DNA from: Bacteroidetes bacterium OLB9
Lineage (GTDB): Bacteria; Bacteroidota; Bacteroidia; Chitinophagales; Saprospiraceae
Assembly: GCA_001567255.1 (NCBI GenBank)
Contig: LNBW01000054.1
Span: forward strand, 1 to 64,000
Length of the DNA stretch: 64,000 nt
Direction of reading: 5' to 3'
A program made the position numbers and the translations under genes. Positions 28,430-36,804 of the stretch are shown in pieces. Below the pieces are notes generated by a model. That model made no database searches. It was given only the letters and a program-made list of their open reading frames with translations, and was not told the DNA's origin. Position 1 is the stretch's first letter. Every line of letters starts with the position of its first letter.

Positions 28430-29200
28430 TCACCGTTTTTTCTGTCGATAAATCCACTTCATAAAATCATCTCGATTAAAAGCTGGAGTCCAACTGTCGT
28501 GGCCAGCACCCGGAAATTCGAAATATTCAATCTTTGCATTGTGTTTCGTTAATTCCGTATAGGCCCGACGTGAAAAGTCAACCGGCACCACTGTGTCGGC
28601 ATCTCCGTGAAAAATTCTGAAACTGACCTTGCCTGCGGTATTGGCTAATCTGCTGACATTGACACCTCCACAGATCGGTACAGCAGCTGCAAAAAGGTCA
28701 GGATATCGACATGCCAAATCAAACGTGGCCATACCACCCATTGACAGACCAATCAGGTAAATACGTCTGGTGTCCACCGGCATATTAGCAATATACCATT
28801 CTATGAGTTCTATCACTGACGTAAGGGTCGATGTAATAGGTGGATTGGATTCAAATACATCAGTAGAATAATCATCTGGGCGCTTGTCAAAAGTCCAGTA
28901 CTGCTCAGCAGGGCACTGAGGAAATAAAACAAAAGACGGATATCGTTCTCTATTGACAGGATTAGTAAACATCATGCTCCCATGTTTCATTTGAGCTTCA
29001 TTATCACTTCCACGTTCACCAGAACCATGTAGAAAAACGACTAAAGGATATTTTTTACCTTTGCCAATATGGTTTGGCTTTAATACCTGATACCCTAACC
29101 TTTTACCGGCTGACGATATAAATTCCTCCTTCTCAAATCCGGTTTGGCCATATAGGACGTTAGAGCACAACCATAACAACAGTAAAATGTACTTTCTCAT
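28430..29200 (-). CDS. secreted alpha/beta-hydrolase (esterase/peptidase-like)
   Basis: A 256-residue exported esterase of the PHB-depolymerase/prolyl-oligopeptidase-like alpha/beta-hydrolase group. Signal peptide MRKYILLLLWLCSNVLYGQ. The oxyanion segment is FLHGSGERG, the nucleophile Ser in GLSMGGMA, the acid Asp in HGDADTVVP and the His in GAGHDSW. The start at 29200 gives a clean signal peptide; the upstream in-frame extension to 29332 looks like non-coding leader. Substrate unknown. A monocistronic unit between the sulfur genes. Confidence 0.88.
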   Translation of the reverse strand: MRKYILLLLWLCSNVLYGQTGFEKEEFISSAGKRLGYQVLKPNHIGKGKKYPLVVFLHGSGERGSDNEAQMKHGSMMFTNPVNRERYPSFVLFPQCPAEQYWTFDKRPDDYSTDVFESNPPITSTLTSVIELIEWYIANMPVDTRRIYLIGLSMGGMATFDLACRYPDLFAAAVPICGGVNVSRLANTAGKVSFRIFHGDADTVVPVDFSRRAYTELTKHNAKIEYFEFPGAGHDSWTPAFNRDDFMKWIYRQKKR

Positions 29201-29414
29201 CTTGACGTAAATTATACGTTTTATAATACACCTTACAAAGGTAGGATGATTACAAGATAATCTATAATAATATATTGGATTGTTTAGAGTTGCTGCATTA
29301 TCAATGTCTCCATTGCCAACAAAGAACATCATTGTGTGGACGCTTAGACAAGAAGATATACAACATACCTTTCTATATTGGAAGGTTGTGTTATATAAGT
29401 AGTTTAATTATAAA

Positions 29415-29457
29415 AGCAATGTTTTCGGACAGAAAGATTTTGTCTAAAAACATTGCT
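29415..29457 (-). terminator. hairpin terminator after the rhodanese operon
   Basis: AGCAATGTTTT at 29415-29425 pairs perfectly with AAAACATTGCT at 29447-29457 (11-bp stem, 21-nt loop), followed on the minus strand by TTTAT. It lies 24 bp after the rhodanese stop. Confidence 0.75.
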
Positions 29458-29480
29458 ATTATTCGTTAGGTGAATTCAAA

Positions 29481-29795
29481 TTATTGGCCGGTATATCGTG
29501 CTACATTGCGCCATGAGCCACCATTGACCACATTTTCGATTCCATTACTTCTTAGAATAGATGCAGCCTGTCCACTTCTATTACCACTTTGGCAGAAAAC
29601 CACAATATGCTCTTTACCTTTAAATTTTTTGATATTACTACCTACTGTATTCAAAGGAATATTTACCGAACCTTTAGGGTGGCCCTGATTATACTCCATA
29701 GGTGTCCGCACATCCACCAAATAAGGTTTTTTGGACATGACCTCACCCAAATCCACCGATGAACCACCAAAGAGTTTCTTTAAGAATCCAAACAT
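29481..29795 (-). CDS. single-domain rhodanese
   Basis: A 104-residue cytosolic rhodanese-like sulfurtransferase. It has VDVRTPMEYNQGHPKGSVNIP and the active-site loop CQSGNRSG, where the Cys accepts the persulfide sulfur. It is 37 bp downstream of the CstB-like gene and followed by a strong terminator, so it is the last gene of the tauE - cstB-like operon. Expected to shuttle sulfane sulfur to or from the dioxygenase. Confidence 0.92.
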   Translation of the reverse strand: MFGFLKKLFGGSSVDLGEVMSKKPYLVDVRTPMEYNQGHPKGSVNIPLNTVGSNIKKFKGKEHIVVFCQSGNRSGQAASILRSNGIENVVNGGSWRNVARYTGQ

Positions 29796-29832
29796 TGAAA
29801 GAAATTTATTAGATTGTGATAAATAAAATTAT

Positions 29833-31236
29833 TTAATGAGTTTCTACCCTTTCGCCTTTGAGTACCCACTCGTTCATACCTGGTGAGTAATTATACACAT
29901 TGTCAAATCCGTGAGCAGCAAGCAGCGAATATCCAATCTGTGCTCTTCCACCACCTTGGCAATGAATAATTACTTTTTTGTCTTTAGCAATTTTGTTTAA
30001 GTTGTCCATAATCGTTCCGACAAATACATGTTTTGCTCCTTTAATATGGCCTGACTTAAATTCAGAAGCTCCACGCAAGTCCAAAATCTCCACATCAGGA
30101 TTGGTCAATTCTGATTTAAGTTGGTCGATATCTGTGTATTTGACCACATCTAATTTTTTACTTAAAGCAGTATAAACCTCTACACCGGGTACGTAACCTA
30201 CAATATTGTCAAGTCCGATTCTCATCAGTTTACGCACCAGATCATCATGTGTGGACGGGGCTGCTATTAATATAAAAGGCTCTTCATAATTAAGGAACCA
30301 TCCTGCCCAAGTTGAAAATGAATTATTACCCTGAATATGGATAGTACCCGGTATATATCCTTTGCCATAATCAGCAATATCTCTGGTATCGATAACTTTG
30401 ATACCTTTAGCCATAGCATCCAGGAGTTCCTGTCCTGTATATTCTTTGAGTTTAGGCACCTCAGTAAGCAATGGTCTGTCCACCTTATTCAGTTTTTTCA
30501 TCATAGCAAAGTATTTTGGAGGTTCTGGTTGACCTTCAAGTAGGTAATTAATAAAACCCTTCTTGTCGCTACCATATCTAAATGCCCAATTGGCTATTTT
30601 TTCATAACCAATCGTTGAGCTTGGTACTGCGCCAAGTGCTTTTCCACAAGCAGAACCTGCACCGTGTGCAGGCCAAACTTGAATATAGTCTGGCAATTTA
30701 GCAAATCGTTGTATAGAATTGTACATCTGCTCAGCGCCTACCTCTTGAGTACCTACCATTCCTGCTGCTTTCTCGAGTAAGTCAGGACGGCCGATATCGC
30801 CCACAAAGACAAAGTCTCCAGTAAATGCCATCACCGGCTCGTGGCTGGCTGGATGATCAGTGAGTAAAAAACTGATACTTTCAGGAGTATGTCCCGGTGT
30901 GTGCATGACTTCAAATTCTAGATTGCCCATCATAATTTTATCGCCGTCTTTCACACCATGGTGAGCAAATTCATACTGCCAGTCAGGTCCTCCTTCGTCA
31001 GAAAGAAACATTGTAGCTCCGGTTAATGCAGCCAATTCTCTAGAGCCTGAAAGATAATCTGCATGTATATGTGTTTCAAAAATGTGCGTAATCTTCATTT
31101 TATTTTGATTAGCAATATCGATGTAAGTATCTACATCTCTTTTGGGGTCAATCACAGCTGCTACGCCGTGCGCCTGACAACCAATAAAATAACTAGCTTG
31201 TGCTAAGGTTTTGTCATAGACATTTTGAAATAACAT
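29833..31236 (-). CDS. CstB-like persulfide dioxygenase with two rhodanese domains
   Basis: A 467-residue protein with three parts. A metallo-beta-lactamase-fold domain (1-240) has THIHADYLSG at 55-64, a His in HTPGHTPES and Asp in FTGDFVFVGD. A rhodanese-homology domain without active Cys (about 265-355; ILIAAPSTHDD) comes next. A C-terminal active rhodanese (370-467) has HCQGGGRAQ. This is the order of staphylococcal CstB, a non-haem iron persulfide dioxygenase/sulfurtransferase that makes thiosulfate from persulfide and sulfite. It lies between tauE and rhodanese genes, as in a cst operon. No sulfide:quinone reductase or CstR gene is in the window. Confidence 0.87.
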   Translation of the reverse strand: MLFQNVYDKTLAQASYFIGCQAHGVAAVIDPKRDVDTYIDIANQNKMKITHIFETHIHADYLSGSRELAALTGATMFLSDEGGPDWQYEFAHHGVKDGDKIMMGNLEFEVMHTPGHTPESISFLLTDHPASHEPVMAFTGDFVFVGDIGRPDLLEKAAGMVGTQEVGAEQMYNSIQRFAKLPDYIQVWPAHGAGSACGKALGAVPSSTIGYEKIANWAFRYGSDKKGFINYLLEGQPEPPKYFAMMKKLNKVDRPLLTEVPKLKEYTGQELLDAMAKGIKVIDTRDIADYGKGYIPGTIHIQGNNSFSTWAGWFLNYEEPFILIAAPSTHDDLVRKLMRIGLDNIVGYVPGVEVYTALSKKLDVVKYTDIDQLKSELTNPDVEILDLRGASEFKSGHIKGAKHVFVGTIMDNLNKIAKDKKVIIHCQGGGRAQIGYSLLAAHGFDNVYNYSPGMNEWVLKGERVETH

Positions 31237-31274
31237 AATGTATTTGATTTAAAGATGATTACAATTTTATAAAG

Positions 31275-32069
31275 TTAAAACATTAATTCTTTTATAATGA
31301 TGTAAATGCCCATAATAAGCACAAACCAACCAAATGCGGGCTTTAGTTTTCGACCTTCGATTCTTTTAGAAAGGGCGCCCCCTATATATATTCCTATAAT
31401 CGCAAAAAGTGATACATTAGTTATAAGCATCCAGTCAATAGCCGATTCGGGCTTTTCGCCAAGGAAACCCAGTAATGACTTAGCTGCAATAATAGTGAGT
31501 GATGTGCCTACTGCCTGCTTCATGGGTAGTCCGGATAGCAAGACAAGTGCCGGAATGATGAGAAAACCTCCTCCGGCACCTACCAGTCCTGTTACCAATC
31601 CTACAACTAATCCTTCTATAAAAATCAACGGATAATTAAAATGTTGTTCTTTTGTCCGTACTTCTTCTGACTTCTTTGAAGGGATAATCATTTTTACCGC
31701 AGAAAACACCATCAAAATAGCAAAAAGTAAGAGCAATAACAAACTCTTAGTAATAACTAAATCGCCTATCTGCATTACTTGCTTTGGAATGGCAGGTACA
31801 ATATAGGCACGTGTCACAAATACAGCTAAAATAGATGGAATACCGAAAACTATAGCTGTTCTAACATTGACCAGGTTTTTTCTATAGAAATCTATGGCAC
31901 CTACCAGCGCAGTCAACCCAACAATAAACAAGGAATATCCTGTCGCAGCAACAGTGTCAACTCCAAAAAGATATACCAATACCGGCACCGTCAAAATACT
32001 TCCACCACTCCCAATTAGTCCCAGTGAAACCCCGATAAGTACAGAAGCTAGAAAGCCTATAAACTCCAT
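31275..32069 (-). CDS. TauE/SafE sulfite exporter family protein
   Basis: A 264-residue polytopic inner-membrane protein with about eight helices and the two repeated halves of the TauE/SafE family (LGLIGSGGSILTVPVLVYL near the N-terminus; GLVGAGGGFLIIPALVLL after the middle). Members export sulfite, sulfoacetate or other anions. As first gene of the operon with the persulfide dioxygenase, sulfite export is the natural reading. A -7 box (32145-32152) and a Crp/Fnr-type palindrome (32174-32189) lie upstream. Confidence 0.88.
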   Translation of the reverse strand: MEFIGFLASVLIGVSLGLIGSGGSILTVPVLVYLFGVDTVAATGYSLFIVGLTALVGAIDFYRKNLVNVRTAIVFGIPSILAVFVTRAYIVPAIPKQVMQIGDLVITKSLLLLLLFAILMVFSAVKMIIPSKKSEEVRTKEQHFNYPLIFIEGLVVGLVTGLVGAGGGFLIIPALVLLSGLPMKQAVGTSLTIIAAKSLLGFLGEKPESAIDWMLITNVSLFAIIGIYIGGALSKRIEGRKLKPAFGWFVLIMGIYIIIKELMF

Positions 32070-32144
32070 AACGTTGCGGTAATCAATTTATTTAATCATT
32101 ATCAAAATTATAAAACCATTTATAAGTTTTGTAATAAAACGTCA

Positions 32145-32152
32145 CAAAGTTA
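32145..32152 (-). promoter_or_regulatory. -7 box TAACTTTG for the tauE operon
   Basis: TAnnTTTG match on the minus strand. The predicted transcription start is near 32140, leaving a leader of about 70 nt. Confidence 0.55.
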
Positions 32153-32173
32153 AGTCAACTGGCCCAATGGGTA

Positions 32174-32189
32174 TGTAACAACTGTTACA
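32174..32189. promoter_or_regulatory. Crp/Fnr-like operator, perfect palindrome
   Basis: TGTAACA-AC-TGTTACA, 7-bp arms with a 2-bp gap. The centre is about 40 bp upstream of the predicted transcription start of the tauE operon, the classical position for a class II Crp/Fnr-family activator. The regulator is not in the window. Confidence 0.6.
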
Positions 32190-32428
32190 ACAAATGAATT
32201 TAACTGTAGATTTAGTCTCTTGTCATGAAAACAAAGATTGGACTTCAACTAGATTGCATAGGCGCAAAGAGCATAATACATGCGTTGGTCTAGAGTATTA
32301 TTAAATCAGACAAGTGACAAAGCGAATATTTCTAATCTAGGGAATTTAAAACAACAGTATTGTAAAAAAACAAAAAGCCAACATACATCAATAGGTTAAA
32401 TACCATTGATCCGCCAATCCTAAAACCA

Positions 32429-33097
32429 TCAGAATAAATTAATTGCAATAAAGCCACCAATATTGCTTTTAAATACCTTATCAGGGCCAAACCAGTCAAA
32501 ATTGACAGCTGGTCCAAACGATAAATCCTTCCATGTCACACCTGCTCGAAGTAAAACATAACTTCTGGCATGGAGATCAAGACCAAAAGTATGCACATAT
32601 AAGGCCTGAAGTCTGGAGTACAAACTTAACTTGATGGATAATTCCGGCTTGTATTCCACTAAAATTAAGTTATCAAGATTTGGGTTTTTTGATAAATCAA
32701 TTCTTGGGTTAAACAATGCAAACCATTGGGGATTGCCATATGTAAAAAGCGCTGCAGCCGAAGGGCGAATTCCATCTACTGGATTCCAACTGAAACCCGC
32801 AGCTAGATCAATCCCTCTTAAAATAGTGTAGGTCAGTTTTCCTTGCACCAGGTAATCCTCCATTTGAATTTTTCCCCATTCTGGCCGAAGATCAGTCACA
32901 CTGAAAAAACCAAATCTAGGAGCACTTTGGAGTTGTTTATCCAGAATCATTTGGAATGCTAAACCATCATCACCTACAAAAGTCTCCATAAATACGGGTG
33001 GATTACTCTCTATCATGACGTCTTCATTCTGTCCATTCACTGTTAATCCGGAAAATATCGCAATGATTGCGATTAATGGTTTTATGTATGTTCTCAT
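32429..33097 (-). CDS. outer-membrane beta-barrel protein, unknown
   Basis: A 222-residue exported protein. The signal peptide MRTYIKPLIAIIAIFSG leads to VNGQ; the body has alternating amphipathic strands and ends in Phe (GGFIAINLF), as outer-membrane barrels do. No specific family recognised. The ATG at 33097 is preferred to an in-frame start at 33124, because a -7 box (TACATTTG) at 33122-33129 would place the transcript start between the two. Confidence 0.7.
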   Translation of the reverse strand: MRTYIKPLIAIIAIFSGLTVNGQNEDVMIESNPPVFMETFVGDDGLAFQMILDKQLQSAPRFGFFSVTDLRPEWGKIQMEDYLVQGKLTYTILRGIDLAAGFSWNPVDGIRPSAAALFTYGNPQWFALFNPRIDLSKNPNLDNLILVEYKPELSIKLSLYSRLQALYVHTFGLDLHARSYVLLRAGVTWKDLSFGPAVNFDWFGPDKVFKSNIGGFIAINLF

Positions 33098-33121
33098 CAA
33101 TTTAGTTTGTATTAATGGATA

Positions 33122-33129
33122 CAAATGTA
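33122..33129 (-). promoter_or_regulatory. -7 box TACATTTG for the outer-membrane protein gene
   Basis: TAnnTTTG match on the minus strand, 25 bp upstream of the ATG at 33097; rules out a start at 33124. Confidence 0.55.
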
Positions 33130-33180
33130 ATAAATACTATTCTAATAAATAGTAAAGAACTCCATCATATTCAAAATAAT

Positions 33181-33699
33181 TCACTTAGGTAGTTCAATAC
33201 TAAATTGCTTCATAACTTGATGCATCATATTCTGTCGATCGCACTCATTACCGCTCAGCACGACAAAAGGCTTGTTAAATGCTTCAAGCCATTGTTTATA
33301 GACCATAAAAAGTCGGTCGCGATCATACGGATTTTCTCGAAGAGGATCATATTCCCAGGGTATGTCCGGTGTGCATAGAAAGTACAGATCGACTTTATCG
33401 TTTTCCCAGTCAATATAAAATCTAGGTTCTGCTTTGCCATATTTTTCTTCCTGCCAAATGATGATAGTCAGTAAGTCAGTGTCGCAGATGATATTTTGAT
33501 GGATTTGCGCAGCAGTTTGCTCCATCTTGTGCTGTAAAATGCCGATTTCAGTGACATCATCCTTTGTATAAGGCAACTGGATACTATTCAGATATTCGCG
33601 GGCGATTTCAGGCACCAGTGCAATTTGGTAGTATGTGCTTAGCCACTCAGCACCTGCGGTTTTGCCACTGGATTCAGGTCCCGTAAATACCATTTTCAT
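33181..33699 (-). CDS. NadR-like ATPase/kinase domain protein
   Basis: A 172-residue P-loop protein (AAA_28, NadR C-terminal type). The Walker A is GPESSGKTA near residues 6-14, and EIAREYL and IICDTDLLTI are typical of ribosylnicotinamide kinase domains. In NadR this domain phosphorylates nicotinamide riboside. Stand-alone versions are common in Bacteroidota and are usually called ATPase/NadR-like. Divergent from dapB. Substrate is an inference. Confidence 0.8.
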   Translation of the reverse strand: MKMVFTGPESSGKTAGAEWLSTYYQIALVPEIAREYLNSIQLPYTKDDVTEIGILQHKMEQTAAQIHQNIICDTDLLTIIIWQEEKYGKAEPRFYIDWENDKVDLYFLCTPDIPWEYDPLRENPYDRDRLFMVYKQWLEAFNKPFVVLSGNECDRQNMMHQVMKQFSIELPK

Positions 33700-33815
33700 C
33701 GTACATTATTTTTATATTCGATAATATTCAAGCCGTAAAGTTATTGAAAATAGGTTACCCAACGTTTGTTTAATCATAAATTGACAAGAACAGATATTAT
33801 GAAATAGTATTTAAT

Positions 33816-33823
33816 TATATTTG
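33816..33823 (+). promoter_or_regulatory. -7 box TATATTTG for dapB
   Basis: TAnnTTTG match 21 bp upstream of the dapB ATG at 33845. Confidence 0.6.
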
Positions 33824-33844
33824 CACTTATCTAAAACACCTAAT

Positions 33845-34568
33845 ATGAACATAGCTCTGATCGGATACGGAAAAATGGGACAGGCAATAGAAAAAGATAG
33901 CACTACAGCGTGGACATACAATAGTATGCAAGATTTCATCTAAAAACTTAAATGAATTTAACCCTCGCGTATTGCAATGGGCAGATATTGCTATTGAGTT
34001 TTCAACTCCTGAGGCTGCTTTTAATAACATTACACAATGCCTTGAGATCGGTATTCCTGTCATATCCGGTACTACTGGATGGCTCAACCAAAAGTCAGAA
34101 GTCGATCAACTATGTAGAGAGAAAAATGGAGCCTTTCTTTATACCTCCAATTTCAGTATAGGTGTCAATATTTTCTTTGAAATCAATAAAAAATTGGCAC
34201 AACTGATGAATAAATTTGAAGTATATGATGTCGTCATAAAAGAAACGCACCACAAGACAAAACAAGACATACCTAGTGGTACAGCTATATCTTTAGCTAA
34301 GGACATCATAGAAAGTGTAGAAAGGAAAAAAGTTTGGACAATCTCAAAACCTAAGATGCCCTATACACGCGATTTGTATATTAAATCAAAGCGTGAAGAT
34401 GAAGTCCCTGGTACTCATGTGGTGACGTATTCATCTGAAATAGACGATATTCAAATTATTCATACTGCCCATTCCAGAGAAGGATTTGCAAAAGGCGCTA
34501 TTCTTGCAGCCGAATGGCTCGTCGATAAAAAGGGCGTATATGATATGAAGGATGTTTTGGAAGTTTGA
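33845..34568 (+). CDS. dapB: 4-hydroxy-tetrahydrodipicolinate reductase (frameshifted near N-terminus)
   Basis: NAD(P)H-dependent reductase of the lysine/diaminopimelate pathway. The start MNIALIGYGKMGQAIE is the conserved nucleotide-binding motif, but the frame then closes at 33941. With one A fewer in the run 33891-33895 it continues KIALQRGHTIVCKISS into the main frame, which carries IEFSTPEAAF, VISGTTGW, the catalytic ETHHKTKQDIPSGTA and HTAHSREGFAKGA. The repaired protein has about 240 residues, normal for Bacteroidota DapB. A -7 box precedes it; dnaG follows 95 bp later. Confidence 0.94.
33891..33895 (+). other. frameshift: A5 run, one base too many (dapB)
   Basis: Removing one A joins the Rossmann N-terminus to the rest of DapB. 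Confidence 0.85.
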
Positions 34569-34663
34569 CAAACATAAACCTTTAGATAGTGGTTATTATT
34601 AAGGTAATCACAACTATTTGCTCTTGATTCAATCATAATATTACATAAAATCACGTAGATTCA

Positions 34664-36606
34664 TTGATTTCACAAAGGACAATTCAGGAAGTATTCAATA
34701 CAGCAAAGGTTGAAGATATTATTAGCGACTTTGTCAATCTAAGAAGACGAGGTGTTAACTTGATAGGCAATTGCCCTTTTCATGATGAGAAAACGCCATC
34801 ATTTACAGTGTCTCCATCAAAAATATTTATAAATGCTTTGGTTGTGGTCGAGGTGGAGATTCTGTACGGTTCATTATGGAGCATGAACACATCAGTTTTC
34901 CGGAAGCCATTCGTTTTATTGCTAATAAGTATAAAATCGAAATTGAGGAAACTGAAGATAGTGAGGCTGAGAAAGAAAAGAAGGAAGTAACAGATTCTTT
35001 ATACCTCATTAATGATTTTGCCCGTGATTACTATATGGACACACTTTTCAATCGCAACGAAGGCCGCAATATAGGTCTCTCCTACTTCAAGGAACGCGGT
35101 TTTAGAGAAGCTACTATTAATAAATTCCAGCTGGGTTATGCTACCGACGAAAGAGATGAATTCACGCGTAAGGCAGTAGAAAAGAAATACAATATAGATT
35201 TTCTGCGAACGCTAGGATTGACTACAAAGTCTGATGCTGATTTTTTCAGAGCTAGAGTGATGTTTACCATCCATAATGTAAGTGGTAAGGTAATAGCTTT
35301 TGCAGGACGTACCTTGTCAGCCGATAAGAAACAGCCTAAATACATCAACTCACCTGAATCGGATATATACAATAAGAGAAATATTCTCTATGGTATTTAC
35401 TTTGCTAAAGAAGCCATCCGAAAAAATGACGAATGTATTCTAGTAGAAGGTTATACGGATGTAATTTCGTTGCATCAAGGTGGAATTGAGAATGTAGTAG
35501 CATCGTCAGGCACCTCACTTACACATGAGCAAGTCAGACTGATTAAAAGATTCACATCCAATATCAAAATACTGTATGATGGTGACGCAGCCGGTATCAA
35601 TGCAGCACTCCGCGGACTGGACATGGTACTTGAAGCCGATATGAATGTCAAACTGGTGTTGCTTCCTGATGGTCATGATCCTGACTCTTTTCTTGTAGAA
35701 CGAGGAAGTGAAGGGTTTCACCAATTTATTAAAGACCAAGAAGAGGATTTTATCTATTTCAAAACCAAAATTCTACTCAAAGAAACTGCTGGTGATCCAA
35801 TCAAAAAATCGATAGCCATCAAGGATGTCATCAGTTCCATAGCTAAGATACCGGATACATTGAAGCGATCCATTTACATACAGCAATGCAGTGAACTGCT
35901 GGATATGCGCGAAGCTTTGCTGGTGAGTGAAGTCAACAAGATTATCCGTGCCAACATTAAAGCAAAAAAAATAGGCATTCCCAATCAGCCTGATCCTGAT
36001 AAGAATGAAGATGAGTGGCTCAAACAAAAGACTGTTTTGTCAACAATTCCACCCGAACTCGTTATCAACGATGCATGGCAAGAAAAAGCTGTTGCGACTA
36101 TATTAATCAACTATGGACATGAAATGTACGATGTAGAACAAAACATCACTGTGGCACAATATATAATCAGCAACACAAGTGAAATCCTTCAATATTTCGA
36201 TACAGAAATACCTAAAAAAATCATCGAATTAGTTCAAGATTTGTTATCAAAATGCAGTATCCCTGATCATCAATGGTACACACAAAATGAAGATGAGAGC
36301 ATACGCAATTTTGCCATAGATGCTTTAACTACCATTTATGTATATGCGGATTGGGACAGTAGAAGTATGCCACTTCAAAATCAGAAAATGCCGGATGAAA
36401 ACTATATTCACGATGCTTCTAATGCTATCCTACGCCTACAGCTTAAGAAAAGTAAAAGGCTCATCGCCCAAATCGAAGACTATCTTAATAATGCAAGCGA
36501 TGAGGTAAAATCTAGTGAAGAATATTCAATCAACATGAAAACCTACATCTATCTTATTGGGCAAAGGAATCAAATTGCTGAAAAACTAGGAACAGTAACA
36601 CTTTAA
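34664..36606 (+). CDS. dnaG: DNA primase (frameshifted in zinc finger)
   Basis: Makes RNA primers for replication. N-terminal CHC2 zinc-binding domain: ISQRTIQEVF, then CPFHDEKTPSFTVSP. The frame breaks at the A5 run 34819-34823; one more A restores NIYKCFGCGRGGDSV, the second half of the zinc finger, and joins the main frame. The TOPRIM core follows (VEGYTDVISLHQ; ILYDGDAAG), then a C-terminal helical DnaB-binding region. Repaired length is about 647 residues. The start codon appears to be TTG at 34664, judged from the conserved MISQRTI start. Confidence 0.94.
34819..34823 (+). other. frameshift: A5 run, one base short (dnaG)
   Basis: One added A restores the CFGC half of the primase zinc finger. 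The gene is essential, so a real lesion here is unlikely. Confidence 0.85.
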
Positions 36607-36705
36607 TCAATGTCCTTTAAACTTAATGGCTAAATCAGTGAGTGATCCTGAAATACACTGATAAAAATTCACAAAACATATTGGGCAAAAATAAAAATAT
36701 CAACT

Positions 36706-36766
36706 ATACCCTATAAATTTTAGGGGTAGTGATAAATTTTTTAAATAATATTTTTACAATACCCTA
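36706..36766 (+). promoter_or_regulatory. repeated ATACCCTA motif before glutamine synthetase
   Basis: ATACCCTA occurs at 36706-36713 and 36759-36766, with a near-inverted copy TAGGGGTA at 36721-36728. The second copy lies 10 bp upstream of the -7 box and would overlap the promoter. A possible nitrogen-control operator; protein unknown. Confidence 0.35.
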
Positions 36767-36775
36767 CTAAAAATA

Positions 36776-36783
36776 TACCTTTG
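36776..36783 (+). promoter_or_regulatory. -7 box TACCTTTG for glutamine synthetase
   Basis: TAnnTTTG match 21 bp upstream of the ATG at 36805. Confidence 0.65.
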
Positions 36784-36804
36784 CACGTAAATAATTAAAA
36801 AAAT

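Larger units (their letters stand above)
32070..32428. other. 359-bp intergenic region with sulfur-operon control sites
   Basis: The half near tauE holds a minus-strand -7 box and a perfect palindrome (listed separately). The rest, 32190-32428, carries only an unsupported small minus-strand frame (32332-32517) that overlaps the outer-membrane protein gene; I see no gene in it. Confidence 0.5.

Noticed and set aside
32332..32517. Small minus-strand frame in the gap before the outer-membrane protein
   Set aside because: It overlaps the end of the well-supported 32429-33097 gene in another frame, has no start signal and looks like chance.
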